Position numbers and translations under genes: made by a program. 64,000 nucleotides of DNA from Seminibacterium arietis (GTDB lineage: Bacteria > Pseudomonadota > Gammaproteobacteria > Enterobacterales > Pasteurellaceae), in NCBI RefSeq assembly GCF_042675725.1, contig NZ_JBHTJN010000001.1, positions 62,001-126,000 on the forward strand. The letters are read 5' to 3'. Below, one piece after another: positions 44,057 to 53,400 of this stretch. The notes beneath the pieces were generated by a model. That model saw only the letters and a program-made list of their open reading frames with translations. It was not told the DNA's origin and ran no database searches. Every line of letters starts with the position of its first letter. The first letter of the stretch is position 1.

Positions 44057-45319
44057 CTAAGGATAAACTGGCAAGCGTTTGCAAATTTCTAATACTTTTT
44101 GCTTAGTTGTTTCGATCACATGTGCTTCATTTTCTTTTCCAATGCTATCTAAAACATCACACATCCAACCAGCTAATTCAGTAACTTCAGTTTCTTTAAA
44201 ACCACGACGAGTGACTGATGGTGTTCCTACACGAATACCCGACGTAACAAACGGTTTCTGCGGATCATTTGGAACTGCATTTTTATTGACAGTAATATTC
44301 GCTTTACCCAAAGCAGCATCTGCAGCCTTACCAGTCAAACCATGACTAACCAAATTAACAAGGAATAAATGATTTTCAGTGCCATTCGACACTACGTTAT
44401 AACCACGTTGTTTGAAAACTTCTACCATCGCCTTAGCATTTTTCACTACTTGTTGCTGATAAATTTTATACTCAGGTTCTAAAGCTTCTTTGAAGCATAC
44501 CGCTTTTGCTGCAATCACATGAACTAGAGGTCCACCTTGCCCAGCAGGGAATACCGCACTTTGCAATCTTTTATATAAATTTTCGTCTCTAGCATTTGAC
44601 AAGATCAAGCCACCTCGTGGTCCTCCAAGGGTTTTATGCGTTGTGGTGGTCACTACATTAGCATGTGGCAATGGACTTGGATAAACTCCAGCTGCAATCA
44701 AGCCAGCTACATGAGCCATATCTACAAATAAATATGCTCCTACTTCATCTGCAATTTCTCGCATTTTTGCCCAATCTACGACCTGTGAATAAGCCGAAAA
44801 ACCGCCTACTAGCACTTTTGGTTTTACTGCTATCGCTTGCTGGCGAAGAGCCTCATAATCAATTACACCCTCATCTGTAATACCATATTGTTCTGCATGA
44901 TAAATTTTTCCAGAAAAACTGACCGAAGCCCCATGAGTTAAATGTCCGCCATGGGCTAAACTCATTCCTAAAATAGTGTCACCTGGCTGTAATAATGCCA
45001 TATACACCGCTGCATTAGCTTGCGAACCAGAATGAGGTTGTACATTGACATAATCTGCTGCAAATAATTCTTTAGCACGATCAATAGCTAGTTGCTCGAC
45101 AATATCTGCATATTCACAACCACCGTAATAACGTTTAGCTGGATAACCTTCAGCATATTTATTAGTAAACTGGGAACCCTGTGCTTCCATCACACGTGGG
45201 CTAGCATAGTTCTCTGATGCAATCAATTCAATGTGTTCTTCTTGACGGCGGTTTTCATCTTGAATAGCTTGCCATAATACTGGATCGTAATCAGCAATAT
45301 TCATACTTTTTCTTAACAT
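44057..45319 (-). CDS. glyA: Serine hydroxymethyltransferase
   Basis: PLP enzyme that interconverts serine and glycine and supplies one-carbon units to folate. The 420-residue protein has the PLP lysine in TTTTHKTLGGPRGG and typical IASENYASPRVMEAQGS. The ATG at 45319 (MLRKSMNIADYD) has GAGG eight nt upstream; an in-frame TTG further out is unlikely. It lies downstream of purH-purD with a terminator between, and I saw no PurR box in its own upstream region. Confidence 0.97.
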   Translation of the reverse strand: MLRKSMNIADYDPVLWQAIQDENRRQEEHIELIASENYASPRVMEAQGSQFTNKYAEGYPAKRYYGGCEYADIVEQLAIDRAKELFAADYVNVQPHSGSQANAAVYMALLQPGDTILGMSLAHGGHLTHGASVSFSGKIYHAEQYGITDEGVIDYEALRQQAIAVKPKVLVGGFSAYSQVVDWAKMREIADEVGAYLFVDMAHVAGLIAAGVYPSPLPHANVVTTTTHKTLGGPRGGLILSNARDENLYKRLQSAVFPAGQGGPLVHVIAAKAVCFKEALEPEYKIYQQQVVKNAKAMVEVFKQRGYNVVSNGTENHLFLVNLVSHGLTGKAADAALGKANITVNKNAVPNDPQKPFVTSGIRVGTPSVTRRGFKETEVTELAGWMCDVLDSIGKENEAHVIETTKQKVLEICKRLPVYP

Positions 45320-45433
45320 GCACTTATCCTCGTTGTTCAATTTATAATGTTAGTTTAACCTGTAATTTGTAAAAATTTAACGAAAATCTTATTGTTAATT
45401 TTTCATTTCTATGATGAAAATTTTTCATAATTA

Positions 45434-45455
45434 ACCGCACTCTAAAAAGTGCGGT
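45434..45455. terminator. Uptake-signal hairpin after purD
   Basis: ACCGCACT (45434-45441) pairs with AGTGCGGT (45448-45455) across a 6-nt loop, followed by CTTTTT. Between the end of purD and glyA. Confidence 0.75.
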
Positions 45456-45461
45456 CTTTTT

Positions 45462-46748
45462 CTAACGTTTTTCTCTTGCCACTGCCCTATAGCCAATATC
45501 TCGGCGATAGAAACGCCCCTGCCATTGTATTTTTTCTGCTAATTTTAGTGCTTTTTGTTGGGCTTCAAAAACACTATTACTTAAACTAGTTACACAAAGC
45601 ACTCTTCCACCAGCTGTGAATAACTTTCCATTTTGTTCATTAACACCCGCTAAAAACACTTTTTCATCCATTTTTGTTTCTGTCGGTAACCCATTAATTT
45701 CATCGCCTTTTCGATAATCGTTTGGATAACCTTCCGCTGCTAATACTATTCCTAATGCTACTTGTTCTGACCACAAAGACTTAATTTGATCCAGCTCGCC
45801 ATCACAGGCTTTCAAACACAGTTCAACTAAATCAGATTCCATTCTCATCATAATAGGCTGAGTTTCAGGATCACCAAAACGGCAATTAAATTCAATCACT
45901 TTAGGCTGTCCTTGTTTATCGATCATTAGGCCTGCGTATAAAAATCCTTTATAAACATTGTTTTCTGATGCCATGCCATGCACTGTAGGATAAATAATTT
46001 GCTCCATTATTCTTTGGTGAATCTCTGGGGTAACTACTGGTGCAGGGCTATACGCTCCCATGCCTCCCGTATTTAAACCTTGATCCATTTCGCCAACACG
46101 TTTGTGATCCTGACTTGTTGCCATAGGCTCCACATTTTTTCCGTCAACCATCACAATAAAGCTTGCTTCTTCCCCTTCTAAAAACTCTTCAATTACTACC
46201 CGATGTCCTGCATCACCAAAAGCATTACCTGCAAGCATATCTTTTACTGCATTTTCTGCTTCTTGCAAGGTCATCGCCACAATAACTCCTTTGCCAGCAG
46301 CTAAACCATCAGCCTTGATGACAATAGGAGCATTTTTTTCACGAAGATAGTTCAACGCTGGTTCAATTTCAGTGAAAGCCCGATATTCCGCTGTAGGAAT
46401 TTTATGACGAGTTAAAAAATCTTTAGTAAACGCTTTTGACCCCTCTAATTGAGCTGCAGATTGACGAGGTCCAAAAATTTTTAACCCTGCTTGTTCAAAT
46501 GCATCTACTACGCCAAGTACAAGTGGAGCCTCTGGTCCCACTATTGTCAGTCCAATATCATTCTGCTGAGCAAATTTAACTAAAGCTGGCACATCAGTTG
46601 CAGAAATTGGTACATTTTGCACCGCACTTTCTTGTGCGGTTCCTGCATTACCAGGAGCAACAAAAATTTTATCAGCTAGGGAAGATTGAGCGACTTTCCA
46701 AGCTAATGCGTGTTCACGCCCACCGCTACCAATAATCAAAATATTCAT
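45462..46748 (-). CDS. purD: Phosphoribosylamine-glycine ligase
   Basis: GARS: joins glycine to phosphoribosylamine with ATP in purine synthesis. The 428-residue ATP-grasp enzyme opens with the nucleotide-like loop IIGSGGREHA (4-13) and has KADGLAAGKGV, the metal-binding EFNCRFGDPETQ and MGAYSPAP segments. It follows purH by 18 bp with AAAGGA as ribosome site, an operon order conserved in gammaproteobacteria. Confidence 0.98.
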   Translation of the reverse strand: MNILIIGSGGREHALAWKVAQSSLADKIFVAPGNAGTAQESAVQNVPISATDVPALVKFAQQNDIGLTIVGPEAPLVLGVVDAFEQAGLKIFGPRQSAAQLEGSKAFTKDFLTRHKIPTAEYRAFTEIEPALNYLREKNAPIVIKADGLAAGKGVIVAMTLQEAENAVKDMLAGNAFGDAGHRVVIEEFLEGEEASFIVMVDGKNVEPMATSQDHKRVGEMDQGLNTGGMGAYSPAPVVTPEIHQRIMEQIIYPTVHGMASENNVYKGFLYAGLMIDKQGQPKVIEFNCRFGDPETQPIMMRMESDLVELCLKACDGELDQIKSLWSEQVALGIVLAAEGYPNDYRKGDEINGLPTETKMDEKVFLAGVNEQNGKLFTAGGRVLCVTSLSNSVFEAQQKALKLAEKIQWQGRFYRRDIGYRAVAREKR

Positions 46749-46766
46749 TTTAAAAATCCTTTAAAA

Positions 46767-48368
46767 TCAATGACGAAAATGACGCATTTTAGTTAAAACC
46801 ATCACCATATTATGTTCATCAGCAGCATCAATCACTTCTTGATCCCTCATTGACCCACCTGGATGAATAACACATTCAATACCAACTTTTGCAGCAGCAT
46901 CAATACCATCACGAAATGGAAAAAATGCGTCTGAAGCCATCACACAGCCAGCCACCTGTAATCCTTCATCCTGAGCTTTAATCCCTGCAATTTTAGCTGA
47001 ATAAACTCGACTCATTTGCCCAGCTCCAATACCAATTGTTTGAGCATTTTTTGCATATACGATAGCGTTAGACTTAACAAATTTTGCCACTTTCCAACAA
47101 AACAACAAATCTTCTAGCTCTTTTTCTGTCGGTTTACGCTTACTAACAACCTCTAAGTCTTCTAACTCTACCATACCTAAATCAGCTTCTTGAACTAACA
47201 AACCGCCATTTACTCGTTTAAAATCAAGGTGTTGTTGTGATTTATCCCATTCACCACATTCTAATACTCGAACATTTTTTTTCGATTTCAAGCGTTCTCT
47301 TGCTTGATCTTCCACTTTAGGTGCAATAATAACCTCGACAAATTGTTGTTCAATAATTGCACTTGCTGTTTTTTCATCTAAAGTACGATTAAAAGCAATA
47401 ATTCCACCAAATGCTGAAGTAGGATCAGTTTGATAAGCTCGTTGATAAGCTTGCAAAATATTTTCACCTAATGCAACGCCACAAGGATTTGCATGTTTTA
47501 CAATCACACAAGCTGGTTCTGTAAATGATTTTACACATTCCAAAGCAGCATCAGTATCCGCAATATTATTATAAGAAAGAGATTTGCCTTGTAACTGTAC
47601 TGCCGTTGCAACACTTGCTTCTTTAATATCGTTTTCGATATAAAAAGCTGCTTTTTGATGAGAATTTTCACCATAACGCATAATCTGTTTGCGGATAAAA
47701 TTCAAATGTAATGTTCGCGGAAAATCACCGCACTTACTATTTTTTTCTTCCTCATCGGAGGCAAAATACGGTTGCACCATTTTACCAAAATAGTTAGCGA
47801 TCATTGCATCATACTGTGCGGTATGTTCAAAAGCTTTGATTGCAAGATCAAATCGTGTTTCAAAACTTAACGAATTTTGTAAATTATCCATTTCTGCAAG
47901 AGTAGCATCAAAATCGGCATTATTAACTACAACTGCAACGTCTTTGTGATTTTTTGCTGCAGAACGCACCATAGTAGGACCGCCAATATCAATATTTTCT
48001 ACAGCATCTTCTAACGTACAATTTTTTTTAGCAATCGTTTGGGCAAATGGATATAAATTTACTACTACCATATCAATAGGTTCAATACTGTGTTCCGCCA
48101 TTACTGCAGAATCCATATCTCGACGACCTAAAATACCGCCATGAACTTTTGGATGTAACGTTTTCACTCGACCGTCCATCATTTCAGGAAACCCTGTATA
48201 ATCAGAGATTTCAGTTACAGGTAATCCATTCTCTGCGAGTAATTTTGCTGTACCTCCTGTAGAAATTAACTGTACACCACGTTTAACTAAACCTTGTGCA
48301 AAATCCACAATGCCAGATTTATCTGACACACTCAATAAAGCTCGATGAATAGGGCGATAAGATTGCAT
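46767..48368 (-). CDS. purH: Bifunctional AICAR formyltransferase/IMP cyclohydrolase
   Basis: Last two steps to IMP. An N-terminal cyclohydrolase domain (about 1-200) with ALLSVSDKSGI and GGTAKLL precedes the AICAR transformylase domain with KHANPCGVA and the C-terminal FPFRDGIDAA segment. 533 residues, normal length. First gene of the purH-purD unit, with a PurR site and TATAAT just upstream. Confidence 0.98.
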   Translation of the reverse strand: MQSYRPIHRALLSVSDKSGIVDFAQGLVKRGVQLISTGGTAKLLAENGLPVTEISDYTGFPEMMDGRVKTLHPKVHGGILGRRDMDSAVMAEHSIEPIDMVVVNLYPFAQTIAKKNCTLEDAVENIDIGGPTMVRSAAKNHKDVAVVVNNADFDATLAEMDNLQNSLSFETRFDLAIKAFEHTAQYDAMIANYFGKMVQPYFASDEEEKNSKCGDFPRTLHLNFIRKQIMRYGENSHQKAAFYIENDIKEASVATAVQLQGKSLSYNNIADTDAALECVKSFTEPACVIVKHANPCGVALGENILQAYQRAYQTDPTSAFGGIIAFNRTLDEKTASAIIEQQFVEVIIAPKVEDQARERLKSKKNVRVLECGEWDKSQQHLDFKRVNGGLLVQEADLGMVELEDLEVVSKRKPTEKELEDLLFCWKVAKFVKSNAIVYAKNAQTIGIGAGQMSRVYSAKIAGIKAQDEGLQVAGCVMASDAFFPFRDGIDAAAKVGIECVIHPGGSMRDQEVIDAADEHNMVMVLTKMRHFRH

Positions 48369-48406
48369 TAAATGTTCCTTTTATGATAAAAAAATGTATC
48401 GTCAGC

Positions 48407-48428
48407 ATTATAACGAAAACGTTTGCTT
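48407..48428 (-). promoter_or_regulatory. PurR operator and -10 box of purH-purD
   Basis: On the minus strand AAGCAAACGTTTTCGT (48428-48413) fits every fixed position of ANGCAANCGNTTNCNT and is directly followed by TATAAT (48412-48407). PurR binding here would cover the spacer of the promoter. Confidence 0.85.
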
Positions 48429-48439
48429 TTATATAGTCT

Positions 48440-48469
48440 AAATTGATTTTTTATGCAAAAAATCAATTT
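48440..48469. terminator. Terminator after dsbD
   Basis: AAATTGATTTTTT (48440-48452) and AAAAAATCAATTT (48457-48469) form a perfect 13-bp stem with loop ATGC, just beyond the dsbD stop and just before the purH promoter. Confidence 0.8.
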
Positions 48470-48497
48470 AACTTAATAACAAAGGGGAAATTTAGTA

Positions 48498-50219
48498 TTA
48501 TTTATTAACGATTTTTTTTGTTAACCAATCGGAAAATTCACTTGCGGGCATAAACCCACTAATACGAGAATGAGGAATTTCTTTTCCTTTCGCATCAAAA
48601 AACAAGATTGTTGGTAACCCAATAATTTGTAATTTTTCTATCAATTCTATATTTTCTGGAGTATTTCTCGTCATATCCATTTGTAATAAAAGAATATCTT
48701 TGAATTTCAACCGCACTTGAGGATCAGTGAAAGTGTATTTTTCAAATTCTTTACATGCAACACACCAGTCTGCATATAAATCTAACATTACTATTCTCTT
48801 TTCTTTTTGTAACAATTCCTGTAGTTCAGCGTAGCTATTAACTCGCTGAAATTGATTAAACTGAGATAATTCTTTCATTTCACCTTGAGTTTGCCAAGCC
48901 CAATCTTGTAACGGTTTTACTATAATTATAGCTACAATAATAAACAATATACGCAATAGTAAACTAAAACCTTTTTTGTTCATTTGAAAACTTAGCCACA
49001 GGAAAAAACTCGCTCCTAATGTGGCCCATAATAAATTTTCCCAAATTTCGGGCAATATACGAGAAAGTAGAAAAATAGGTAACGTAAGCATTACAAAACC
49101 AAAACTCGTTTTGACTTTATCAAGCCAAATTCCAGATTTGGGCAAAATACTGTTACCAAAAACAGTGATCAAAATTAAAGGGAGTCCCATTCCTAATGCT
49201 AATAAATATAATGTAATTGCCCCAAAAAACAAATCTCCTGTTTGTGCAACATATAATAATGCCCCTGATAATGGTGCTGATGTACAAGGTGAGGCGACCA
49301 AACCCGCGATAACGCCCATCACAAAAACGCCACCAAATGCACCGCTCTTTTGTTTTTGACTTAACAAGGTTAATTTCGTTTGTAAAGACGAAGGTAGCTG
49401 TAAACTATATAAACCAAACATAGACAACGCAAGTAAAACAAAAAGAACTGACAACCCAATAAGTACACTAGGACTTTGTAAAATAGTTTGAAGAGAATGA
49501 CCGATAGAAACAACAGCTAAGCCCAATAATGTATAAGTCAATGCCATTCCTTGTACGTAAGTAACACTTAACGCAAGTGATCGAATTGTATTAGAACGTT
49601 GTTGCGTCCCTATCACAATAGCAGATAGAAGAGGAAACATTGGTAATACGCAAGGTGTAAAAGCTAATCCTAGACCTAATAAAAAGAAACTAAAAACTGC
49701 CCATTTGCTACTCAACAAACTTTGCACTAGTTCACTCTGATTATTTGTTATAAGTGGTGTATCATTTTCTGATGTAACGATATTTTCTGACTCTGGCTGT
49801 AAAAATTCGAGACCTTCTAAACTAATATCTCGTTTTTCTGGTGGATAACAAAATCCTTTCGTGCAACCTTGATAAGTTAACAACAATTTATTTTCTTTAA
49901 GTTGTTCAAAAGGAAGTAACAATGACAATTTGTTGCGATAAATTTCAGTTTCACCAAAAAATTCGTCTTGATATTTTTCTGCAGGAGGATAATCCAATAT
50001 TAAATATTCCCCTTTACTATTAGTGAGGGAAATTTCTTTTTTATATAAATAGTAATTTTCTGCAATATCCCATTGTAATACAAGTTTATTATCTTGCTGA
50101 TCTATTGAAAATTGAAATGCCTCATCAGCACTTAAAAAATGTGGCTTTTTATCAAAAAATCCCGCATAACTTGAAAGTGCGGTAAAAAATAACAATAGAA
50201 TTAAAATAATTTTTTTCAT
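48498..50219 (-). CDS. dsbD: Thiol:disulfide interchange protein DsbD
   Basis: Carries electrons from cytosolic thioredoxin across the inner membrane to DsbC and others in the periplasm. A signal peptide (cleavage about 19) is followed by the N-terminal domain with Cys119 and Cys124 (CTKGFC), a membrane domain of eight helices with the redox cysteines in FTPCVLP and ASPCTSAP, and the thioredoxin-like C-terminal domain with WCVAC (485-489). 573 residues, as usual. An uptake signal lies inside the signal peptide. Confidence 0.97.
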   Translation of the reverse strand: MKKIILILLLFFTALSSYAGFFDKKPHFLSADEAFQFSIDQQDNKLVLQWDIAENYYLYKKEISLTNSKGEYLILDYPPAEKYQDEFFGETEIYRNKLSLLLPFEQLKENKLLLTYQGCTKGFCYPPEKRDISLEGLEFLQPESENIVTSENDTPLITNNQSELVQSLLSSKWAVFSFFLLGLGLAFTPCVLPMFPLLSAIVIGTQQRSNTIRSLALSVTYVQGMALTYTLLGLAVVSIGHSLQTILQSPSVLIGLSVLFVLLALSMFGLYSLQLPSSLQTKLTLLSQKQKSGAFGGVFVMGVIAGLVASPCTSAPLSGALLYVAQTGDLFFGAITLYLLALGMGLPLILITVFGNSILPKSGIWLDKVKTSFGFVMLTLPIFLLSRILPEIWENLLWATLGASFFLWLSFQMNKKGFSLLLRILFIIVAIIIVKPLQDWAWQTQGEMKELSQFNQFQRVNSYAELQELLQKEKRIVMLDLYADWCVACKEFEKYTFTDPQVRLKFKDILLLQMDMTRNTPENIELIEKLQIIGLPTILFFDAKGKEIPHSRISGFMPASEFSDWLTKKIVNK

Positions 50220-50326
50220 AAATGTATAACATGATAATTTTATTTTCTATTCTAAATTAAATAGTCACAAATGCAATATTTCCACTAATCAAACTAAGTT
50301 TAAAAAAACAAATTCACTGCATAATT

Positions 50327-50362
50327 AAAAAGCCCCTAAACATTGAATTGCTAGGAGCTTTT
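50327..50362. terminator. Probable terminator of the adhesin gene
   Basis: AAAAAGCCCCTA (50327-50338) and TAGGAGCTTTT (50352-50362) form a stem with one mismatch and a 13-nt loop, 66 bp beyond the adhesin stop. Confidence 0.6.
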
Positions 50363-50427
50363 AAACTAGAGCGAATTAAGGAAAAATAACCTACATACTG
50401 GCACTAAAAATAAATTTAAAATTATAG

Positions 50428-53400
50428 TTACCACAAGTAGCCTACACCAACTCCACCGCCAAGATCTCCAGCAGAATTACTATTACCTTGTAGTTTTAAT
50501 AGTACTTTTCCACTGTCGCTAACTCGAGAGTAGCCCACTGCAAATGCACTTTCACCTTTAAATGTTCCTGCTGACACAGCAACTAACGATTTTCCAGCCA
50601 TATAAACTTGCGGTAGTGATGCGGCAGCATTAGATCCAGCAACCCCAGCTCGCATTTCTTTATTAGCAGAGTTAAAACGATTTGTGAGTTCATCGGTACG
50701 ACGATCTACATAATTTTTATTCACCGCAACATTTCCACTCGCATCAGGTTTTACATCGGGTAGCGTAATTTCTCCACGATCACCATTCATTATAATAGTA
50801 TCACCGTTACGACCTTTCAGTGTTAACCCATTTTTATCTACAGCAAATGATGGTTTACCTGTTTTACCAGCTAATTTCAATCCTTTTTCTGCTGAAAATT
50901 CAGCCGTATTGCCATCTTTATCTTGCATTTTTACGCCATCAAGCATGTAACTAGCTGATTTACCAGCATTATCTCCCTTGCCAATAATATGAGTTCCTAA
51001 TTGTGAAACTGTCGTTTCGCCATTTGGACCAACAATTTTTAAGCCATTCGCATCTAAAGCAGATTTTTTACCGTTGATTTCACGAGTTTCAAAGGACGTC
51101 ATATTTTGCAAGCGATCAGACAATTTGACCTCTAAACCTTGTCCATCTTGTGAAATTTCCACTTTGATATTACCTTCTGCGGTTGTTTCACTATTAAACT
51201 TGCCCTCACCTTTAATCGATAAGTTTTCACCGATATTTTTATGCACTTTCACATCATCATTACCAGTAAAGTTCAAGCCCGCTTTTGCTACTGCTTGTAA
51301 ATCACCAACCGTTGCTACGTTAGTCACTTTTGCTTTGCTATCAGCTTTCACTAAATCAGCGATTTTATCCGTTGCTTTAGTGATATTATTATAATTTTCA
51401 TCATAGGCTTTATTTGCTTCTGTTAATTCTGTTTTTGCAGTTTGCAATGCATCTCTAGCAGTTTTCAAACCAGCTTCAACTCGAGCTAATTCTTCTTTAT
51501 TCTCTTTTAAAGTAGCCAATGCTTGGGCTTTTTCTTCTCCCTCAGGCATTGCATCAATGACTTGTTCTAGACTACTTACAGCTAACGTTAAATCAGAAAA
51601 TGCTCTCGCTTGTGCAGAAAGCGTTTTTGCTTTTTTAGCGACATCTACTACTTTATCGTCCACAGCTTTGGCAAGTTCACCCAACTTAGTTTTTTGTTCA
51701 TCTGTTGGCGTCTCAATACCTAATCCGCTTGCTGCGTTACCAACTACCGTTGGAGCATTGGTTTCACCTTTAGCATTGACAAAAGAAAGTTGTGGATTTT
51801 CGACCGCACTTTTATCTGCTTTTGCGAAACCGTTTTCGTCAACATCTTCTGTTTTATAGTATTTACCGTCATTGGCTTTCACTAAACGGTTACCAATATC
51901 GTCCGTATAAACTACTGTTCCAGCTTCACCATTGCGTAATGCGTTGGCTTTATCGTTAGCATTTTTACCATTTAAGCCATCTTGTGCGGTTAAACCTTTG
52001 TTAGCGGCTGCATCGGTATCACTGCCTGGTTTTCTATCACGTCCATCCGCAAACGTCATTTTGCCGTCTCTCTCCATTGCCCCTGTCGCATGATGAAGTT
52101 GAGAGCCATTAACTGCATCTTTTGACGTTGGAGACAAATTGCCATCTTTAATATTGGTCACAACCATTGGTGTGGTTGTCGGTTCGGCTTTAATAACAAC
52201 TTTTGCTGTTTCTTCTACTGTTAGTTCTCGTTTTTGACCGTTTTCTTCTTTATAGAATTTACCGTCTTTGTCTTTGCTTACTTTGACATCATCTAAGTAA
52301 TAATCAAATGGACGGTTACCAGCAGCATCACTTAAGGCTGTTTTAAGTTTTCGATCTACATAATTTTTGTTCGCTGCACTTGAACCATCAGCATCATCAG
52401 CAAGATCTGCTAAGCCAATGATTTTACCAGTACCTACTTCTTTTCCTTGAGCGTCTTTTTCTTTAGCAAAATTTATTTCGCCTTTGCCATTGTTATTTTT
52501 AATCGAAACCACTTCATCACTTTGATTGTCGCCATTTTTAATGGAGATGCCATCGCCAGTTGTGGTAACTTGTTTATTTCCCTCTTTTACTGTTGTTTCA
52601 CCAGCAGTTATAGCAGCTGATTTATCCCCATCTTTAAGAAGGACTTTATCCAGTTTGTACTCAGCAGTTTTTCCGCCATCTTTATCAACTCCACTGTCTT
52701 CAATTTCTTTGATTACAGTGCCTGTACCGTCAATGGTAGTTTTCACTTTTTGTTTGACATCTGCTCCTCTCGTTTCTTCTGAGGTAAATTCAGCAGATTC
52801 AAGGTTCTTCAACTTTTTAGCAAGTTCTACAGTCAATGTATCAGTGCTTTCAGCTTTTACATTAATGTTTCCATCAGCTCCTTTAAAATTAGCAGAGTCT
52901 GTTGTTCCAGCACCTTTAATATTCAGTTTTTCACCAAGATTTCGGTGAACTTCTCCTGAGTTACCTGCAAAATCTAAGCCTGATAATGCAATCGCTTTTA
53001 AGTCACCAGCATTTACTGCTTTATGTAATGCCTCTTTGTCAGTATTTTTAAGTAAGTTTTTTACTGCTTCAGCGACTTTTTGCTTATTAGTATCTGCATT
53101 TCCTGTAATATCATCGTCAGCAAGTCCAAGACCTGATTTCAGATTTGTGATCGCAACAGGAGCTTTGCCTGAATCTTTTCCGCCTAATGTAATGGTATTT
53201 TTATCTTTATTATCATATTTGACCGCAGTTTCATCCGCTTCAGCTTTTGATTTTTGCAATGCGTTGTCTACATAAGTTTTCACTGCACCTGCGGTTGCAA
53301 CTTTGTTTTTAGTATCATTTTGATCGCTAATTGTGTCAGTTTTATTTAACGTAAAAGTTGCTTTACCATCTTGTTTATTCGTATCGCTACTCACAGCAAC

